From JAJEFO01 sp965214325 (lineage in GTDB: Bacteria > Pseudomonadota > Alphaproteobacteria > Rhodobacterales > Rhodobacteraceae): DNA of 64,000 nucleotides. The translations under genes and the position numbers were made by a program. Positions 36,206 through 45,071 of the stretch are shown here, in pieces; within the stretch, counting starts at the first letter, position 1, and each line of letters starts with the position of its first letter. The stretch covers positions 3,658,001-3,722,000 of the forward strand of contig CBDCBG010000006.1 of NCBI GenBank assembly GCA_965214325.1. Reading direction: 5' to 3'. The notes beneath the pieces were generated by a model. It had not been told where the DNA came from. It saw only the letters and a program-made list of their open reading frames with translations, and did no database searches.

Positions 36206-37675
36206 ATGGCCAAGCAAGAACGGACCCCGCGTCCCAAGGCCGAGCCGCCAAGGGGCTTCCGTGACTATTTCGGCAGCGATGTTGCCGAGCGCAAGGCGAT
36301 GCTCGATGCGGTCGCCGGGGTTTATCATCTAAACGGCTTCGAGGCGCTGGAATCCCCGGCCGTCGAAACCGTGGAGTCCCTCGGGAGCTTCCTGCCGGAC
36401 GTGGATCGCCCGAATGACGGAGTGTTTGCCTGGCAGGAGGACGGCGACTGGCTGGCGTTGAGATACGACCTGACGGCGCCTCTCGCGCGGGTCTTTGCGC
36501 AACACCGGAACGATCTGCCGACGCCGTACCGACGCTTCGCGACAGGGCCGGTTTGGCGGAACGAAAAGCCGGGACCAGGGAGGTTCCGTCAGTTTTACCA
36601 ATGCGATGCGGATACGGTCGGGTCGTCCTCGGTCGCCGCGGATGCCGAGATCTGCATGGTGCTTACCGACGCGTTGGAGGCCGTCGGCATCCCGCGCGGC
36701 GATTACATGATACGGCTCAACAACCGCAAGGTCCTGAACGGCGTTCTGGAAGTCGCTGGATTGCCCGGAGAGGCGGATCGGGAGCGCGGCACTGTCATGC
36801 GCTCGATCGACAAGCTGGACCGACTGGGGCCGGAGGGAGTCCGTTCGTTGCTGGGCGAGGGGCGAAGGGACGAGAGCGGAGACTTTGCGGAAGGCGCCGG
36901 CCTCACGGAATCGCAGGCCGGAACGGTCATGGAATTCATCGAGGCACGCAGAGGCGACAATGCCGCGACCCTCAAGCGCCTGTCGGAAATCATAGGCGGC
37001 AACGAAACGGGAGAGGCCGGCGTCGCGGAACTGTGCGGCATGGCGGAACTGATGGAGGCGCAGGGCTACGGCGCCGACCGGGTGGTCATCGACCCGTCCG
37101 TCGTCCGCGGCCTGGGATACTACACCGGGCCGGTCTACGAGGCCGATCTCACCTTCGAGGTAAGGGATGAGAAGGGACGCCCGCAGCAGTTCGGCAGTGT
37201 CGCGGGCGGCGGGCGCTACGACGATCTCGTCAAGCGGTTCACCGGCCAGGAAGTGCCTGCAACAGGCGTGTCGATCGGAGTCGATCGGCTTCTGGCGGCG
37301 CTTCGCGCGAAAGGGCGGTCAGGTGGCGCAGCGGTCGGCCCGGTCGTCGTGACGGTAATGGATCAGGAGCGGATGGACGAGTATCAGGCGATGGCGTCAA
37401 CGCTCCGCAAGGCGGGCATCCGGACCGAGGTCTACCTGGGGAATCCGCGCAATTTCGGAAACCAGCTCAAATATGCCGACAGGCGCGGCTCGCCCGTCGC
37501 GATCATACAAGGATCGAATGAAGTCGCGCGCGGCGCCGTGCAAGTCAAGGATCTCATTCTTGGCGCCAGGATTGCCGGAGATGCCTCGCTCAGCGAGTGG
37601 AGAGACCAGCCCGCACAGTTCGAGTGTCCGGTCGAAGACCTGGTCGGCCGAGTGCGCGAGATCCTGGATAGGTGA
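36206..37675 (+). CDS. hisS: Histidyl-tRNA synthetase
   Basis: A 489-residue class II synthetase. The start at 36206 ('MAKQERTPRPKAEPPRGFRD') is chosen because the open frame before it has no family sequence. Class II motif 2 is 'YRRFATGPVWRNEKPGPGRF', and histidine-specific 'RGLGYYTGPVYEADL' is near residue 300. 'GGGRYDDLV' is motif 3-like. A C-terminal anticodon-binding domain follows. The stop overlaps the hisZ start by 4 bases. Confidence 0.96.
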   Translation: MAKQERTPRPKAEPPRGFRDYFGSDVAERKAMLDAVAGVYHLNGFEALESPAVETVESLGSFLPDVDRPNDGVFAWQEDGDWLALRYDLTAPLARVFAQHRNDLPTPYRRFATGPVWRNEKPGPGRFRQFYQCDADTVGSSSVAADAEICMVLTDALEAVGIPRGDYMIRLNNRKVLNGVLEVAGLPGEADRERGTVMRSIDKLDRLGPEGVRSLLGEGRRDESGDFAEGAGLTESQAGTVMEFIEARRGDNAATLKRLSEIIGGNETGEAGVAELCGMAELMEAQGYGADRVVIDPSVVRGLGYYTGPVYEADLTFEVRDEKGRPQQFGSVAGGGRYDDLVKRFTGQEVPATGVSIGVDRLLAALRAKGRSGGAAVGPVVVTVMDQERMDEYQAMASTLRKAGIRTEVYLGNPRNFGNQLKYADRRGSPVAIIQGSNEVARGAVQVKDLILGARIAGDASLSEWRDQPAQFECPVEDLVGRVREILDR

Positions 37676-38730
37676 CTGGCAAGTCGGGCATTCGGGTCGA
37701 GGCCGATCGGCTGCGAGCGCTGTTCGAGGCAAGGGGCGCGGAAGTGTTCGAGACCGACGTCCTGCAGCCGGCGGGCGCGTTGCTGGATCTTTATGGCGAA
37801 GACATCCGCGCACGGGCTTTCACGACCCAGGACCCGCTCAGGGGCGAGATGATGCTGCGGCCAGACTTCACCTTGCCTCTGGTCCAGCGGCACGTGACCG
37901 AAGGCAGGACGGAAGGCCGCTACACCTATGCAGGTGAAGTGTTCCGGCGGCAGGAGGACGATCCGGACCGGGACGCCGAATACCTGCAGGTCGGGTACGA
38001 GATCTTCGGAGGAGAAATTGCGGTCGAAGCGGACGCCGAGGTATTCGCGGCCTTTGCAAGGATCCTCGCGCCCCTGGGCCTGAGGCCCGCCACGGGAGAC
38101 ATCGGGCTGCTGCGCGCGGCGATAAGGGGCTTGGGAACGAGCGCGGCCAGGCAGGCCGCGCTCATGCACCACCTTTGGAGGCCGCGGCGGTTTCGCGGGC
38201 TCTTGAATCTCTACGGCCGGCTGGCGCCCGCAACGCATGGTCCGGACGCGGATGGCGGGACCGAGATCGGCTTGCGGACGCGAGCGGAAGTCAACGCACG
38301 GCTCAAGGCGCTGGAGGCGGAGCGCTCGGTGCCGCCGCTGGAAGCCGAGGCGATCGGGTTGATCGATGCGCTTCTGGGCATTCGCGGAAAAGCGCCGAAT
38401 GCGCTGTCGGAATTGCGCGAGACCGCACCGGAACTGCCCTCGATCACGCCCGCGATCGAATTGCTGGCGGCCCGGTTCGCGGCGCTGGACGCCCTCGGTG
38501 TCGATGTCGATTCGCTGGACTTCGAGGTGAGCTACGGACGGACGACACTCGAATACTACGATGGATTCGTCTTCGGGTTCTTTGCCGGTCAGCGGCCCGG
38601 CTTTCCGCCGGTCGGCAGCGGTGGCCGCTACGATGCGTTGAGCCGTGCGATCAATGGCGCCGGCAGCGTGCCGGCCGTAGGCGGAGTCCTGCGTCCCGGA
38701 CTGATGCTCAGCTTGGGGAGCGGGTCATGA
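37672..38730 (+). CDS. hisZ: ATP phosphoribosyltransferase regulatory subunit HisZ
   Basis: A 352-residue paralogue of the HisRS catalytic core, starting at GTG 37672 inside the hisS stop. 'MLRPDFTLPLVQRHV' and 'TYAGEVFRRQEDDPDRDAEY' correspond to HisRS motif 2, while the anticodon-binding domain is absent. HisZ activates the short form of HisG and mediates histidine feedback, in line with the short hisG directly downstream (4-base ATGA overlap). Confidence 0.93.
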   Translation: MTGKSGIRVEADRLRALFEARGAEVFETDVLQPAGALLDLYGEDIRARAFTTQDPLRGEMMLRPDFTLPLVQRHVTEGRTEGRYTYAGEVFRRQEDDPDRDAEYLQVGYEIFGGEIAVEADAEVFAAFARILAPLGLRPATGDIGLLRAAIRGLGTSAARQAALMHHLWRPRRFRGLLNLYGRLAPATHGPDADGGTEIGLRTRAEVNARLKALEAERSVPPLEAEAIGLIDALLGIRGKAPNALSELRETAPELPSITPAIELLAARFAALDALGVDVDSLDFEVSYGRTTLEYYDGFVFGFFAGQRPGFPPVGSGGRYDALSRAINGAGSVPAVGGVLRPGLMLSLGSGS

Positions 38731-39422
38731 CACTGAAGCTTGGCGTTCCCTCGAAGGGCCGCTTGATGAACGAGACATTTGCCTGGTTCTGCGGGAGGGG
38801 AGTCAAGCTGGGCCGGTCGGGCGGGGTGCGCGAATACGCGGGCCGCGTGGAAGGCGCAGGCAAGGTCGAACTTGTCCTTCTCGCCGCCGTCGAGATACCG
38901 CGCGAACTGGCTGCGGGGCGCATTCACCTTGGCGTGACCGGCGTCGACATGGTTCGTGAGCGGCTGGCCAGGTGGAACAGCCAGGTGACCGAGGTTCGAC
39001 GTCTCGGCTTTGGCCAGGCCGAACTGGTGATTGCCGTTCCGGATTTCTGGGTTGATGTCACGACGCTTGATGATCTCGATCAGGTGGCCACCGCCTTCCG
39101 GGCCGTGCATGGACATCGGTTGCGCATAGCCACCAAGTATCATCGCCTTGTCCGGGGATTCCTGCGCGACAACGAGGTGTCCGACTACCAGCTTGTCGAC
39201 AGCCAGGGCGCCACCGAAGGCACGGTGAAGAACCTGCAAGCCGAAGCCATCGCGGACATAAGGACAAGCGGCGCGACGCTTCGGGACAATCATCTGCGCG
39301 CCCTGGACGACGGCCGGATACTTGCCTCCGAGGCCGCCCTCTTCGAGACCCGCGCGAATGCCTGGAATGCCGAGGTGCGGGCGGTGTGGGAGGGGCTGCA
39401 ATCCAGGCTCGGTCTCGCGTGA
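38727..39422 (+). CDS. hisG: ATP phosphoribosyltransferase, short form
   Basis: A 231-residue HisG of the short type, which lacks the C-terminal regulatory domain and needs HisZ. The start at 38727 overlaps the hisZ stop. Family marks are 'LGVPSKGRLMNETFAWF' at the N-terminus, 'GVTGVDMVRE', 'RIATKYHRLVRGFL' and 'DSQGATEGTVKN' in the PRPP loop region. It catalyses the first step of histidine synthesis. The hisS-hisZ-hisG order links aminoacylation and biosynthesis of histidine. Confidence 0.95.
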   Translation: MTLKLGVPSKGRLMNETFAWFCGRGVKLGRSGGVREYAGRVEGAGKVELVLLAAVEIPRELAAGRIHLGVTGVDMVRERLARWNSQVTEVRRLGFGQAELVIAVPDFWVDVTTLDDLDQVATAFRAVHGHRLRIATKYHRLVRGFLRDNEVSDYQLVDSQGATEGTVKNLQAEAIADIRTSGATLRDNHLRALDDGRILASEAALFETRANAWNAEVRAVWEGLQSRLGLA

Positions 39423-39551
39423 CGCGCAACGGCCGGCACCTCAGGAACGTGTGCTCCGCGTGCCAATGCCCGGCAATTTGCCCGTTGGATGCATTGTCCG
39501 AGGCCGTGACGGCTTTAGGATCGCATCCGGGAATCCGGGTTACGCGCCCGT

Positions 39552-39980
39552 CTACCTGACGCCGATTTCGGCAAGTGCAGCAAGGAGTTGGGGCGAAAGG
39601 TCGCCATCCGTGCCTTCCTGGGAAAGGTCGACGGGCGCGTCCGTTGCCCGGAGATAGCGCCAGCCCTGGAAGGGGCGGCGTGGCGTGGCCGCTGTCGAGA
39701 CGAGATTTGGGTCCAGGACTATTGCGCAACGGCGCGCGCCATCAGCACCGTTCACCTCGTCCAGCCGCACGATTCGCTGGCGCGCCCTGACGAAGCCCCG
39801 GATGACCCAGTAGATCGAACCGCCGTCCAGGAGTTCGACCTCGCGCCTCGGCCGCATGCGGGTCACGTGGCGCGGCAGTCCGTCCCTGCCTTGCGCTCTC
39901 CTCGTTGCCTGCCACTTTGCCAGCGAAGCCACGCTTTCGGAACCGACGCTCAGCTTTATCAGGTGCAGGGGTTCACTCAA
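39552..39980 (-). CDS. DUF1489 family protein
   Basis: A 142-residue protein typical of alphaproteobacteria, starting 'MSEPLHLIKLSVGSESVASL' and containing 'LLDGGSIYWVIRGFVRARQR' and 'CAIVLDPNLVSTAATPRRPF'. The function is unknown. It converges on hisG and is divergent from nrdJ, with about 98 bases between the starts. Confidence 0.85.
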   Translation of the reverse strand: MSEPLHLIKLSVGSESVASLAKWQATRRAQGRDGLPRHVTRMRPRREVELLDGGSIYWVIRGFVRARQRIVRLDEVNGADGARRCAIVLDPNLVSTAATPRRPFQGWRYLRATDAPVDLSQEGTDGDLSPQLLAALAEIGVR

Positions 39981-40078
39981 CGAGCGTCTTCTCCAGGGTC
40001 TCGTGTCGAGAGAAGCGTAGCGGATTGCCCGCGGTCTGCAACTCGTTGTAGACTGCCACTCTGCTTCTGGGAATCACC

Positions 40079-42346
40079 ATGACCGGTTTCTCCGCGCCCA
40101 TTGCCGAACAGATCTGGGACATGAAATACCGCCTCAAGGCGGCAGACGGAACGCCTGTCGACCGTACCGTCGAGGATACATGGCGGCGAATCGCGCGTGC
40201 TCTCGCGGCGGAGGAAGCGGAGCCGGACGTGTGGGAGGACCGTTTCTACGGGGCGCTCGAGGACTTCAGGTTCCTGCCCGCCGGCCGAATCGTGGCAGGC
40301 GCGGGCACTGACCGCTCGGTGACGCTCTTCAACTGTTTCGTGATGGGCACGATCCCGGACAGCATGGCCGGCATCTTCGAGATGTTGAAGGAGGCGGCCG
40401 TCACGATGCAGCAGGGTGGCGGCATCGGCTACGATTTCTCGACCATCAGGCCCAAGGGCGCGGAAGTCCGTGGCGTGGCCGCGGATGCAAGCGGGCCATT
40501 GTCCTTCATGGACGTTTGGGACGCCATGTGCCGAACAATCATGTCGGCCGGATCCAGGCGCGGCGCGATGATGGCGACGATGCGCTGCGATCATCCCGAC
40601 ATAGAGGAATTCATCATCGCAAAGTCGGATCCCGCGCGGCTGAGAAACTTCAACCTGAGCGTGCTCGTGACCGACGCGTTCATGGATGCGGTGAAGGCGG
40701 ACGGGTCTTGGGAACTTCGGTTTGGTGACGCCGTCTACCGGAGGCTTGAGGCCCGTGACCTCTGGAACCGGATCATGCGGGCGACCTTTGATTATGCCGA
40801 ACCGGGCGTGATCTTCATCGACCGCATAAATTCAATGAACAATCTCGCATATTGCGAGACCATTTCCGCCACCAATCCGTGCGGAGAGCAGCCCTTGCCG
40901 CCATACGGTGCGTGCCTGCTCGGGTCGGTCAACCTGTCGCGTCTCGTCGAGAACGCGTTCGAGGAGAATGCCGCCCTGAACGAGGCAGCCCTGGAGGATC
41001 TTGTCGGAACGGCTGTGCGGATGATGGACAACGTTGTCGGAGCGAGCCGGTTTCCGCTTGAGGCGCAAGCCAGGGAGGCCGAAGCCAAGCGGCGGATCGG
41101 ACTTGGAGTCACGGGGCTGGCCGACGCGCTGATCATGACCGGCGAGCGATACGGATCGGAAGAGGCGGCGCAACTGACCTCGCGCTGGCTGCGTGCGGTT
41201 GCCAAGGCCGCCTACGGGGCTTCGGCGTTGCTTGCAGCGGAGAAAGGCCCGTTTCCCCTCTTTGACGCCGATGCCTATCTTGCGAGCGGGTCGCTTGCCG
41301 GCATGGACAGGGACGTGCGCAAGTTGATCAGGCAACACGGCATCCGGAACGCGTTGCTGACTTCGATCGCGCCGACGGGCACGATCAGCCTCTACGCCGG
41401 AAACGTCAGTTCCGGCATCGAACCGGTCTTTGCCTGCACATATTCACGGAAGGTGCTTCGGAAAGATGGCAGCCGGACCGAGGAGGAGGTCGTCGACTAT
41501 GCGGTACAGCTTTGGCGCGACCGGTTCGGGGACAAGGAGTTGCCGGATTGCTTCGTGAACGCGCAGGTGCTGGAGCCGGCAGATCACGTCCGCATGCAGG
41601 CGGCGGCGCAGGAATGGGTGGATTCGAGCATTTCGAAGACAATCAACGTGCCCGAGGACATTTCGTTCGACGCATTCAAGGATGTCTACATGGATGCGTG
41701 GGACAAGGGCTGCAAGGGATGCACGACCTACCGGCCAAACATCGTGACGGGCAGCGTCCTGGCAGTGAACGAAACTGCTGACGAGGTGCCGGCTCCTTCA
41801 CGGGCGGTGGAGGGCGAGGTTGTCTACATTGCCGAGCCCCTCGATCGGCCGCAGGCGCTTGAGGGCCAAACGTACAAGCTGAAGTGGCCGGCAAGCGAGC
41901 ACGCGATCTACATCACGCTCAACGACATCGTCGTTGGCGGACGGCGACAGCCCTTCGAGGTCTTCATCAACTCGAAGAACATGGAGCACTTTGCGTGGAC
42001 CGTGGCCCTGACCCGGATGATTTCGGCCGTGTTCCGGCGGGGAGGGGACGTGTCGTTCGTGGTCGAGGAACTGAAGGCCGTCTTCGATCCGAGGGGCGGA
42101 GCCTGGATGGGTGGCAAATACGTGCCGTCCATCCTCGCGGCGATAGGCGGTGTCATAGAGCGGCATCTGATCGCGATCGGATTCATTGACGGCGAGGGCA
42201 TGGGGTTGAAGAGCGACCCGCAGGCCGAGGTCGTCAATCTTGGCGGTGCGCCCGGTCCTGCCTGTCCGAATTGCGGCCAGTTCGGCTTGCAGATGCTCGA
42301 AGGTTGCATGACCTGCCCGAGTTGCGGCCACTCGAAGTGCGGATGA
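40079..42346 (+). CDS. nrdJ: Adenosylcobalamin-dependent ribonucleotide reductase (class II)
   Basis: A 755-residue reductase. Active-site regions are 'FNCFVMG' near residue 85, 'TNPCGEQPLPPYGACLLGSV' near 265-285, and 'SIAPTGTISL' near 430. The C-terminus has a zinc-ribbon-like 'CPNCGQFGLQ...CPSCGHSKCG' that supplies reducing cysteines. It makes deoxynucleotides using a radical from coenzyme B12, so the cell needs cobalamin. There is no room for a cobalamin riboswitch in the 98-base upstream gap and none is seen. Confidence 0.95.
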   Translation: MTGFSAPIAEQIWDMKYRLKAADGTPVDRTVEDTWRRIARALAAEEAEPDVWEDRFYGALEDFRFLPAGRIVAGAGTDRSVTLFNCFVMGTIPDSMAGIFEMLKEAAVTMQQGGGIGYDFSTIRPKGAEVRGVAADASGPLSFMDVWDAMCRTIMSAGSRRGAMMATMRCDHPDIEEFIIAKSDPARLRNFNLSVLVTDAFMDAVKADGSWELRFGDAVYRRLEARDLWNRIMRATFDYAEPGVIFIDRINSMNNLAYCETISATNPCGEQPLPPYGACLLGSVNLSRLVENAFEENAALNEAALEDLVGTAVRMMDNVVGASRFPLEAQAREAEAKRRIGLGVTGLADALIMTGERYGSEEAAQLTSRWLRAVAKAAYGASALLAAEKGPFPLFDADAYLASGSLAGMDRDVRKLIRQHGIRNALLTSIAPTGTISLYAGNVSSGIEPVFACTYSRKVLRKDGSRTEEEVVDYAVQLWRDRFGDKELPDCFVNAQVLEPADHVRMQAAAQEWVDSSISKTINVPEDISFDAFKDVYMDAWDKGCKGCTTYRPNIVTGSVLAVNETADEVPAPSRAVEGEVVYIAEPLDRPQALEGQTYKLKWPASEHAIYITLNDIVVGGRRQPFEVFINSKNMEHFAWTVALTRMISAVFRRGGDVSFVVEELKAVFDPRGGAWMGGKYVPSILAAIGGVIERHLIAIGFIDGEGMGLKSDPQAEVVNLGGAPGPACPNCGQFGLQMLEGCMTCPSCGHSKCG

Positions 42347-42475
42347 ATGGGGCGAGGGTGCCTGACCGGTGTCCCGACGCCGGCAGCGACGCCAAGAACG
42401 GGTTGCTCAGCCAATCGGATCCTCACCGACCGGGAAGGCGGTTTCGGCCATGCATGACTGGGGTTTCGGCCGGAA

Positions 42476-43190
42476 TCAGGCTGTCACGCTTGTGCAGGCA
42501 TCGCGATCCGGGTCCATTCCGAGCAGCGTGAACGCCTTCGCCTGCAATTCGGTCGGCTCCGAGGCCAGCAGGAACCGGCTGTCGGACCGCCCGGGAAGGG
42601 AGGCGTGGTTCAGCGTCAGCGTGCCGAGGTCGGAAAGAAGCGTCGTGAAGCTGTGGGCCGGAGCCCGTCGGGAGTGCGCTTTCCGAGGCCTTCGCGGGCT
42701 CCACCGGCGAGCTGCGCCGCGTCCGGGCGCCCTCCCTCCCGGTCGTCGTCCTCGAACAGGATCGGCGCCAGGCGGCGCATGTGCCATTCCACGTGGCATG
42801 CCAGCATGCAGAGGAACACGTGGGCGCGGACGTGATCCTCCGAGTGCACGTGCACGGGCCGGATCCGCAGCCGCGAGGTCCTCATCGTGAGGAACACGCG
42901 TTCCACGCCGGCGAGGCTCTTGCAATCCTCCACGGCTTCGGCCACGCCCATGGAGGCGGACTCCAGGCTGGTGCGGACCACGCAGACGCCGTCGAGCGTG
43001 GCCTCCGCCTCGATCCTGTCCCGGTTGCGCTCCCATTCCATTCCGGCGTCGTGCACGTCGATGTCGAAGCGCTTCTCCACCTTCCGCCGGCTGGCCTCCC
43101 GCCCCAGGGCCTTGATCGTCCGGTCGCGGTTCGCCGGCCCCGGCTTCCGGCGCGCGGCGGCGGCCGCGATCTGTGGCAAACGCGACAAAT
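42476..43190 (-). pseudogene. IS1634-family transposase 3' fragment, frameshifted
   Basis: Only the C-terminal third remains. One frame has 'KVEKRFDIDVHDAGMEWERN', 'GVERVFLTMRTSRLRIRPVH' and 'LCMLACHVEWHMRRLAPILF', which match the end of the intact transposase at 5447-7099. A frame change near 42660 leads into 'HSFTTLLSDLGTLTLNHASL' and 'SEPTELQAKAFTLLGM', the usual C-terminus. The 5' part is lost near 43190. It is a different copy from the intact one, as the residues differ at many places. Confidence 0.8.
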
Positions 43191-43513
43191 GCTGTCATTT
43201 CTGGCCTCCTTCGGGGGACGGCCGTCAGCAAGCCCATTGGGGTGAAATCGCCATGGATTGCCCTGGCCCTCCTTCGTCCGCTCTCAAGATGTCACGGGCG
43301 ACGATGGCTTGCTTTGCTCCAGGTCAAACGGGAAGCTCTTGCCCGGCCAATTTCCGAACGCCAGTGCCGCCATGCGCACCTCGCGAATCGAAGCCACCCG
43401 TCCGCCCGGTCGCTCGACACATTGAGCGTGGATCTCTTGGTTCCCGCCGTCTGGGGTCCGCATTTCATTGAGCGAGCCGTTGCACATTCGCGTTTCACGG
43501 ATAGGTTCCGTCC
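43191..43513. other. Gap upstream of the second EamA gene
   Basis: About 320 bases between the broken IS1634 copy and the transporter. No gene or inverted repeat was recognised. It probably carries the transporter promoter. Confidence 0.3.
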
Positions 43514-44449
43514 ATGACACCTGATCGGCCGGCAATCGGCGTCCTTCTCATGCTGGGCTTCTGCGTAATGGTGCCAATGGGAGATGCCCTTGCCAAGTTG
43601 CTGGGCGAGCACGTTGACGTGGCCTTCCTGGTGGCGGTCCGAATGGCGGTTCAGGCCGTGGTCCTCCTTCCCGTTGTCGCGTTCGCAGGCATTTCCCTTG
43701 CGCCGGCGGTGCGGAGGCTTGGGTTGATCACGACCCGGGCAGTCCTGCACATGCTGGGGATGGGCCTGATGTTCCTTTCGCTCAGGTACCTGCCGCTCGC
43801 CGACGCCGTGGCCATCGCCTTTGTCATGCCCTTCATCGTGCTCGTTCTTGGCCGCCTCGTCCTGGGCGAGGATGTCGGCAGCCGTCGGCTGATTGCCTGC
43901 TGCGTCGGCTTTGCCGGCACCCTGATGGTCATGCAGCCCAGCTTTGCCAAGGTCGGGTGGCCCGCGCTGCTGCCGGTGGCCGTGGCGATCGACTTCGCCT
44001 TCTTCATGCTCGCGACGCGACAGCTGGCGAAGGACGTGGACGCCGTTTCCCTGCAGGCTGTCTCGGGAGTGATCGCCTGCGTGTTGCTGTTCCCTCTCCT
44101 TCCGTTGCTGGCGCCCTATGACGTTCCTGGTTTCGCGCTTGCCATGCCCGAGCCGGGGTCGATGCCGCTGCTGGCCGCAATGGGGCTTCTCGGGACTTGC
44201 GCGCATCTGCTGATGACGTCGGCCTTGCGCTTCGCGCCTTCGGCGACAGTGGCGCCGATGCAGTATCTTGAAATCCCGGTGGCGGCCTTGCTGGGATGGC
44301 TGATCTTCAAGGATTTCCCGAACGGCATGACGCTGGCCGGAATTCTCGTGACGATCGCGTCGGGCCTTTACGTCATCCACCGGGAGCAGGCGCTGGCCCG
44401 GTCAGCGCAGCGACTGCCAGCGAGAGGTGGACCCTCGGAATCAACGTGA
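43514..44449 (+). CDS. EamA-family (DMT) transporter
   Basis: A 311-residue protein with ten membrane segments. 'RAVLHMLGMGLMFLSLRYLP' and 'ADAVAIAFVMPFIVLVLGRL' in repeat one, and 'TSALRFAPSATVAPMQYLEI' in repeat two, are typical of the family. It is not closely similar to the EamA protein at 33212-34129. The 3' end overlaps the oppositely oriented thiamine pyrophosphokinase gene by 77 bases. The substrate is unknown. Confidence 0.9.
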   Translation: MTPDRPAIGVLLMLGFCVMVPMGDALAKLLGEHVDVAFLVAVRMAVQAVVLLPVVAFAGISLAPAVRRLGLITTRAVLHMLGMGLMFLSLRYLPLADAVAIAFVMPFIVLVLGRLVLGEDVGSRRLIACCVGFAGTLMVMQPSFAKVGWPALLPVAVAIDFAFFMLATRQLAKDVDAVSLQAVSGVIACVLLFPLLPLLAPYDVPGFALAMPEPGSMPLLAAMGLLGTCAHLLMTSALRFAPSATVAPMQYLEIPVAALLGWLIFKDFPNGMTLAGILVTIASGLYVIHREQALARSAQRLPARGGPSEST

Positions 44450-45053
44450 TGCATCCTGGGCTGTCAAAGTCGATGCGAACCCGTCCCGACGCCTGGTTGG
44501 ACGTGCCAAGGCGGCCAAGGGGATCAAGCGTCAAGCCGTCGATGGGCCAGCGAAGACCGGCCGATTCGCCGGTCACCGGCGCCATCGGGAAGAGCGAGAA
44601 CCGCGTGCCTTCGGGAAGGTCGATGGCCAGTTGACGGGGCGCGGCAAAGGAAACGTCTTCGCTTCCCAGCACAAGCGCGGGCGGACCGACGCAGCGTGCC
44701 AGAACCGAAAGCACGGCCAGCGTGTGGTCGAGCCGGCCTTCGGTGAAACCGGTGGCGATCACGAAGGGCGCGTCGATCAGGCGGAGGCTCTTTTCGAAAT
44801 CCGTGATGTCCTGGTCGGCATACTCGATGATCCTGGACTGCGGCAGGGCGGTGCGTGTCTCGTCGGCGATCGAATCGAGATCGCCGATGACGGCGCATGG
44901 CTCGACGCCGGCAGCAATGCAGGAATTCGCGCCACCGTCCGCAGCCACGAGATTTGGCGCAAGCGCCATCGATGCCGCGATGTCCGGGGCATTCGGAAAG
45001 CCGGCTCCGACCAGCGTCACGCCGGTGTCGAACTGGACGTTGCCAAGAGTCAC
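44373..45053 (-). CDS. Thiamine pyrophosphokinase
   Basis: A 226-residue enzyme with the family motifs in order: 'LVAADGGANSCI' near residue 35, 'AVIGDLDSIAD' near 55, 'YADQDITDFEKSL' near 78 and 'GFTEGRLDHTLAVLS' near 101. It transfers pyrophosphate from ATP to thiamine. The last residues lie within the 3' end of the EamA gene on the other strand. The acyl-CoA ligase gene ends 18 bases upstream on the same strand. Confidence 0.9.
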   Translation of the reverse strand: MTLGNVQFDTGVTLVGAGFPNAPDIAASMALAPNLVAADGGANSCIAAGVEPCAVIGDLDSIADETRTALPQSRIIEYADQDITDFEKSLRLIDAPFVIATGFTEGRLDHTLAVLSVLARCVGPPALVLGSEDVSFAAPRQLAIDLPEGTRFSLFPMAPVTGESAGLRWPIDGLTLDPLGRLGTSNQASGRVRIDFDSPGCITLIPRVHLSLAVAALTGPAPAPGG

Positions 45054-45071
45054 CGCAAATCGCTCCCTGGC

